From assembly GCA_016763565.1 (NCBI GenBank), contig JAESTO010000049.1, positions 1 through 8,595 on the forward strand: DNA of 8,595 nt, given 5' to 3'. Source of the DNA: Gammaproteobacteria bacterium. GTDB taxonomy: Bacteria > Pseudomonadota > Gammaproteobacteria > JABDGN01. This document shows, in pieces, positions 7,396 to 8,595 of the stretch. The position numbers and the translations under genes are program-made. The notes beneath the pieces are model-generated. The model searched no databases, was not told the DNA's origin, and worked only from the letters and a program-made list of their open reading frames with translations. Numbering within the stretch: position 1 is the first letter of the stretch; each line of letters begins with the position of its first letter.

Positions 7396-7655
7396 GCTCT
7401 ACGACGTCGTGCCTCTTTAGGGTCAATCACTAATGGTCGATAGATTTCTATACGATTGCCCGCCTCTACAATATGCTGCAAATCAACACTGCGACCAAAA
7501 ACTCCGACAGCATTTTTAGTTAAGTCAATGTCTGGAAATTGTTGCAACAAACCAGAGCATTCAATCGCTTGCTGGACAGTGCTATCTTTTGGCACTTGTA
7601 TGTTCAACAGTGCTTGTTTATCTGCTAAAGCATAAACCACTTCAATGCTGACCAT
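7392..7655 (-). CDS. rnfH: RnfH family protein (UPF0125, ubiquitin-like beta-grasp)
   Basis: An 87-residue protein whose stretches IEVVYALADKQ, DIDLTKNAVGVFGR and GNRIEIYRPLVIDPKEARRRRA match E. coli RnfH (RatB) closely. The family has a ubiquitin/ThiS-like beta-grasp fold. Despite the name, a role in the Rnf electron-transfer complex is unproven, and no rnf genes are in the window. ATG 7655 is chosen because the conserved MVSIEVVYAL begins there and GAGGA lies 5 nt upstream. A longer frame reaching 7727 would only add residues encoded within ratA. It overlaps ratA by 14 nt and lptF by 4 nt. The ratA-rnfH pairing is standard in gammaproteobacteria. Confidence 0.93.
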   Translation of the reverse strand: MVSIEVVYALADKQALLNIQVPKDSTVQQAIECSGLLQQFPDIDLTKNAVGVFGRSVDLQHIVEAGNRIEIYRPLVIDPKEARRRRA

Positions 7656-8079
7656 ACACGTCCTCGGCACGCTCAGCAAATGCCTCAACCATGGTATTGG
7701 CAATATGGCTAAATACGGGACCTGCAACCATGCCTAATAAACGATGGGTAAATGTAAAATTTAATGCGAAAGAAATATGGCAACTTTTTTCGTCTTGTCC
7801 ATTAAATTGCCATATGCCTAAAAATTCACGGAAAGGTCCATCGATCAAGTGTAACTCCATTTTGCTATTGGGCATTAGCACAACACGTGTCGTAAAACTT
7901 TTATGAAAACCGCCCTTTTGCACATCAATTTTAGCGGTGACGTGCTGCTCATCTCGCTCACTAACTTGCGTATCATGACACCAAGGCAAAAACTGCGGGT
8001 AATCTTCTATACGATTCACCAATCGATACATCTGTTCAGCACTGTAATTAACCCAAGCATCTTTTTTTATGTGTGGCAT
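7642..8079 (-). CDS. ratA: RatA, START/COQ10-like protein
   Basis: A 145-residue protein closely resembling E. coli RatA (PasT). MPHIKKDAWVNYSAEQMYRL, EDYPQFLPWC, KSFTTR, IDGPFREFLGIWQF and the end NTMVEAFAERAEDVYGQH all follow the family pattern. The fold is a START/SRPBCC helix-grip domain with a hydrophobic cavity, related to COQ10, which binds ubiquinone. E. coli RatA was reported to block 70S ribosome association and to influence persistence, while other work favours a respiratory/ubiquinone role; which applies here is open. ATG 8079 is preferred over the in-frame ATG at 8133 because the family begins at MPxI and GGAA lies 5 nt upstream. It is the first gene of the minus-strand operon and is divergent from smpB, the classic gammaproteobacterial arrangement. 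Confidence 0.94.
   Translation of the reverse strand: MPHIKKDAWVNYSAEQMYRLVNRIEDYPQFLPWCHDTQVSERDEQHVTAKIDVQKGGFHKSFTTRVVLMPNSKMELHLIDGPFREFLGIWQFNGQDEKSCHISFALNFTFTHRLLGMVAGPVFSHIANTMVEAFAERAEDVYGQH
7661..7665 (-). promoter_or_regulatory. Ribosome-binding site setting the start of rnfH
   Basis: GAGGA on the minus strand, 5 nt before ATG 7655, embedded in the last codons of ratA. It decides the short (87-residue) form of RnfH. Confidence 0.65.
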
Positions 8080-8101
8080 ATTGTTTCCAAAAAACGTAAT
8101 A

Positions 8102-8116
8102 AAGATTTCAAATCTT
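8102..8116. promoter_or_regulatory. Perfect palindrome overlapping the ratA promoter region
   Basis: AAGATTT-C-AAATCTT has two 7-nt arms around one central base and overlaps the candidate -10 element. A second, shorter one, TTTGT-C-ACAAA (8126-8136), sits just upstream of that element. Both could be operator sites, but chance in AT-rich DNA is possible. Confidence 0.3.
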
Positions 8117-8120
8117 ACCA
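8112..8120 (-). promoter_or_regulatory. Candidate extended -10 element for the ratA operon
   Basis: On the minus strand TGGTAAGAT (TGn plus a 4 of 6 match to TATAAT) lies about 33 nt before the ratA start. No convincing -35 stands 16-18 nt further upstream, which is tolerated at extended -10 promoters. Weak evidence. Confidence 0.3.
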
Positions 8121-8175
8121 CAAACTTTGTCACAAATTGTTATGGTTCAACGACTGATTCTAAGCTGAAAAATTT

Positions 8176-8205
8176 ATGACACTATCTAAATCAATCTGTT
8201 ACACT
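8176..8205 (+). promoter_or_regulatory. Candidate sigma70 promoter for smpB
   Basis: ATGACA (8176-8181, 5 of 6 to the -35 consensus) is separated by 18 nt from TACACT (8200-8205, 4 of 6), which is preceded by TGT, an extended -10 feature. It would start RNA near 8212, about 36 nt before smpB. TACAAT (8213-8218) is an alternative -10 without a good -35. Confidence 0.45.
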
Positions 8206-8247
8206 ACCAGCGTACAATTAACTGCTATTTCTAGGATAATTTTTTCT

Positions 8248-8595
8248 ATGAGTAAAAACAAAAAACAATCCCCTAATACCATTGTTATTAACAAAAAAGT
8301 ACGCCATGAGTATTTTTTAGAAGAACACTTTGAAGCAGGTTTGGTACTCGAAGGTTGGGAAGTTAAAAGCTTGCGGGCAGGTAAAGTACAATTGGTCGAT
8401 AGCTATATCCTATTAAAAGCCGGCGAAGCATGGCTGATTGGCGTACATATTACACCCTTAAACACGGCGTCAACCCATATCCATCCACAACCTAATCGTA
8501 CGCGCAAATTATTATTGCACCACAAAGAAATCACCAAATTAATTGGTGCAAAAGAACGTAAAGGGTATGCCATTGTAGATTATCCCGCAGAACCC
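8248..8595 (+). CDS. smpB: SsrA-binding protein SmpB, 3' end cut by the window
   Basis: The first 116 codons of SmpB, the small basic protein that binds the tRNA-like domain of tmRNA and directs it to stalled ribosomes for trans-translation. The OB-fold core is clear: [59 protein letters not shown] and [18 protein letters not shown] match the family in order. ATG 8248 is chosen for the typical MSKNKK start; AGGA (8233-8236) lies 11 nt upstream, a slightly long spacing. The family is about 155-160 residues, so about 40 C-terminal residues, including the basic tail that enters the mRNA channel, are beyond the edge. The last residues (DYPAEP after GYAIV) differ from the (A/P)LSxYWK expected there, which hints at divergence, a frameshift or an assembly edge. 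Confidence 0.94.
   Translation, partial: MSKNKKQSPNTIVINKKVRHEYFLEEHFEAGLVLEGWEVKSLRAGKVQLVDSYILLKAGEAWLIGVHITPLNTASTHIHPQPNRTRKLLLHHKEITKLIGAKERKGYAIVDYPAEP

Noticed and set aside
7392..7727. Longer rnfH start at 7727
   Set aside because: The extra 24 residues are encoded entirely within ratA in another frame; GAGGA plus the conserved MVSIEV start favour 7655.
7642..8079. RatA-RnfH (RatA-RatB) as a toxin-antitoxin pair
   Set aside because: The pairing is conserved gene order, but RnfH is not an established antitoxin and both proteins look like housekeeping members of their families.
7642..8133. Longer ratA start at 8133
   Set aside because: It adds 18 residues (MTKFVVRFEIFITFFGNN) not seen in RatA proteins, while ATG 8079 has a ribosome-binding site and the family's MPxI start.
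7903..8157. Plus-strand small open frame of 84 codons reaching the smpB promoter region
   Set aside because: Mostly antisense to ratA, with no recognisable product and no ribosome-binding site that I can see.

Overview
The window looks like a stretch of AT-rich gammaproteobacterial chromosome. The divergent smpB / ratA-rnfH arrangement, separate LptF and LptG permeases and a cytochrome c5-type protein all fit that class. The low GC content, the A/T homopolymers and an MFS carrier of the kind common in Legionella/Coxiella relatives suggest a Legionellales-like or host-associated lineage. That last step is inference from composition and resemblance, not a placement.

Left part, plus strand: the 3' end of a cytochrome c5-family gene (2-199) is followed by a 140 bp spacer holding a good sigma70-like promoter, a possible leader hairpin and a perfect 12 bp palindrome. 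It leads into a large gene (340-3735) for a SWIM zinc-finger SNF2-family helicase/translocase. A 184 bp spacer (3736-3919) separates it from the convergent genes to its right and contains imperfect hairpins that may act as terminators.

Middle and right part, minus strand, read from right to left: ratA - rnfH - lptF - lptG - MFS transporter (8079 down to 3920). The first four genes overlap by 14, 4 and 4 nt, and the transporter follows after 18 nt, so this is very probably one translationally coupled operon. It joins a START/COQ10-like protein (RatA), the small ubiquitin-fold protein RnfH, the two membrane subunits of the LPS-export ABC transporter, and an MFS carrier of unknown substrate. In the familiar enterobacterial layout bamE follows rnfH, and lptFG sit elsewhere next to pepA, so the junction is a lineage-specific rearrangement.

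Far right, plus strand: smpB (trans-translation cofactor) starts at 8248, divergently from ratA across a 168 bp intergenic region with candidate promoters for both directions. The gene runs off the window. Its last six or so codons do not match the conserved SmpB core expected there, which is the most checkable oddity in the window.

I see no mobile element, CRISPR array, tRNA/rRNA gene or recognisable defence cluster. The genes are mostly housekeeping, and the interest lies in operon architecture, start-site decisions and small regulatory structures.
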